Assembly: GCF_014207435.1 (NCBI RefSeq)
Contig: NZ_JACHGH010000007.1
Location: forward strand, 62,001-126,000
Direction: 5' to 3'
DNA: 64,000 nt
Source of the DNA: Salirhabdus euzebyi
Lineage (GTDB): Bacteria; Bacillota; Bacilli; Bacillales; Alkalibacillaceae
Under the pieces are notes generated by a model. That model saw only the letters and a program-made list of their open reading frames with translations. It had not been told where the DNA came from and ran no database searches. Positions 63,597-64,000 of this stretch are shown here, one piece after another (within the stretch, counting starts at the first letter, position 1; every line of letters starts with the position of its first letter). The translations under genes and the position numbers were made by a program.

Positions 63597-64000
63597 ATGG
63601 TTAGTCAATCAGTATTAAATGGAGTATTGTTTCAGTTTGGTATTTCGTTTTTATTGCCTATAGTATTAATAATTTATATAAAAAAGAAGTACACTTTATC
63701 CTGGCGTGCCATAGGAATCGGTTTCTTAACATTCTTTATTTTTGTTCAAATATTAGAACGGGGATTACATACTGTAATGATAGATCCACAAAGCCCGAAC
63801 CAGCTTAAATGGTCAGAAAACCCATTTTACTATGTTCTTTATGGGATACTGGCAGCTGGAATTTTCGAAGAATTTGGCCGTTTCCTATCCTTTAAACTTT
63901 TGTTGAAAAAGAAAAGATCAATAGGGGATGGTTTATCTTATGGAATTGGACATGGGAGTTTTGAAACGCTATCTATAGGAGTGCTCGGATCTGTTAGTAC
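63597..64000 (+). CDS. YhfC-family intramembrane metalloprotease, 5' part
   Basis: Starts ATG 63597 after AGGAGGGG and runs off the window (134 codons seen). Several membrane helices; motif FEEFGRFLSFK (the EExxR glutamate pair of CAAX-type/YhfC proteases) and GHGSFETLSIG with a metal-ligand His. YhfC proteins belong to the Abi/CAAX superfamily; substrate unknown. The C-terminal part is missing only because of the window edge. Confidence 0.85.
   Translation, partial: MVSQSVLNGVLFQFGISFLLPIVLIIYIKKKYTLSWRAIGIGFLTFFIFVQILERGLHTVMIDPQSPNQLKWSENPFYYVLYGILAAGIFEEFGRFLSFKLLLKKKRSIGDGLSYGIGHGSFETLSIGVLGSVS

Overview
The window looks like chromosome of a low-GC, endospore-forming Bacillaceae (Bacillota). 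Evidence: LiaR-type response regulator, CotF-family coat protein, YueI/YozQ/YtzI-type small proteins, Gly-rich AAGGAGG ribosome sites with frequent GTG/TTG starts, T-box leaders, and FMN and TPP riboswitches. No rRNA, tRNA, CRISPR array, prophage or transposase gene was seen.

Layout. 1-6.1 kb: end of a LiaS-like kinase, liaR, a c-di-GMP-responsive (PilZ) family-2 glycosyltransferase, uppP, a lipoprotein and small proteins. 6.3-10.6 kb: yceI, an MFS exporter behind a probable translational-attenuation leader, a GNAT, and a sarcosine oxidase-like enzyme. 10.7-14.6 kb: FMN riboswitch plus ribD-ribE-ribBA-ribH. 14.7-17.6 kb: pncA, a proline T-box and a short archaeal-type prolyl-tRNA synthetase. 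17.6-27.7 kb: small housekeeping and sporulation genes (CotF family, DUF2935, MFS, cold-shock protein, methyltransferase, GNATs, pterin dehydratase, lipoprotein, TcaA/YvbJ-like membrane protein). 27.7-29.4 kb: a dispersed palindromic repeat, a small membrane peptide, and an exported pre-peptide gene divergent from a PlcR-like HTH-TPR regulator, a candidate RRNPP signalling pair. 29.6-32.2 kb: flavin reductase and typA.

32.2-37.8 kb (minus strand): a complete beta-oxidation operon (acyl-CoA synthetase, acyl-CoA dehydrogenase, 3-hydroxyacyl-CoA dehydrogenase, thiolase, enoyl-CoA hydratase) with a cre-like site at its promoter. The synthetase gene is broken by a frameshift. 37.9-45.2 kb: an NprR-sized HTH-TPR regulator, a serine beta-lactamase-like hydrolase, an MFS exporter, an ABC-F ribosome-protection protein behind an attenuator leader, a GNAT and an HD nucleotidase. 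45.3-46.2 kb: TPP riboswitch and thiT.

46.9-58.3 kb: branched-chain amino-acid operon ilvE-(T-box)-ilvBNC-leuABCD-ilvA, with a cre-like site, a CodY-like box and a good sigma-A promoter ahead of ilvE. Threonine deaminase supplies 2-oxobutyrate for isoleucine. IlvBN and IlvC make the 2-oxo acids' precursors (ilvD is absent here). LeuABCD extend ketoisovalerate to ketoisocaproate, and IlvE transaminates. 58.4-64 kb: HD hydrolase, prfC, DinB, two GNATs, a tiny ORF and the start of a YhfC-family membrane protease.

The most unusual structure is a family of about 450-bp, locally GC-rich inverted-repeat elements: three copies at 46.4, 56.2 and 63.0 kb, one lying inside the operon between leuC and leuD. 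The two long copies differ by compensatory base-pair changes. Other leads are the peptide/PlcR-like pair at 28 kb, the two attenuator leaders of resistance-type genes, and a ribosome-site-masking stem in the cold-shock leader.
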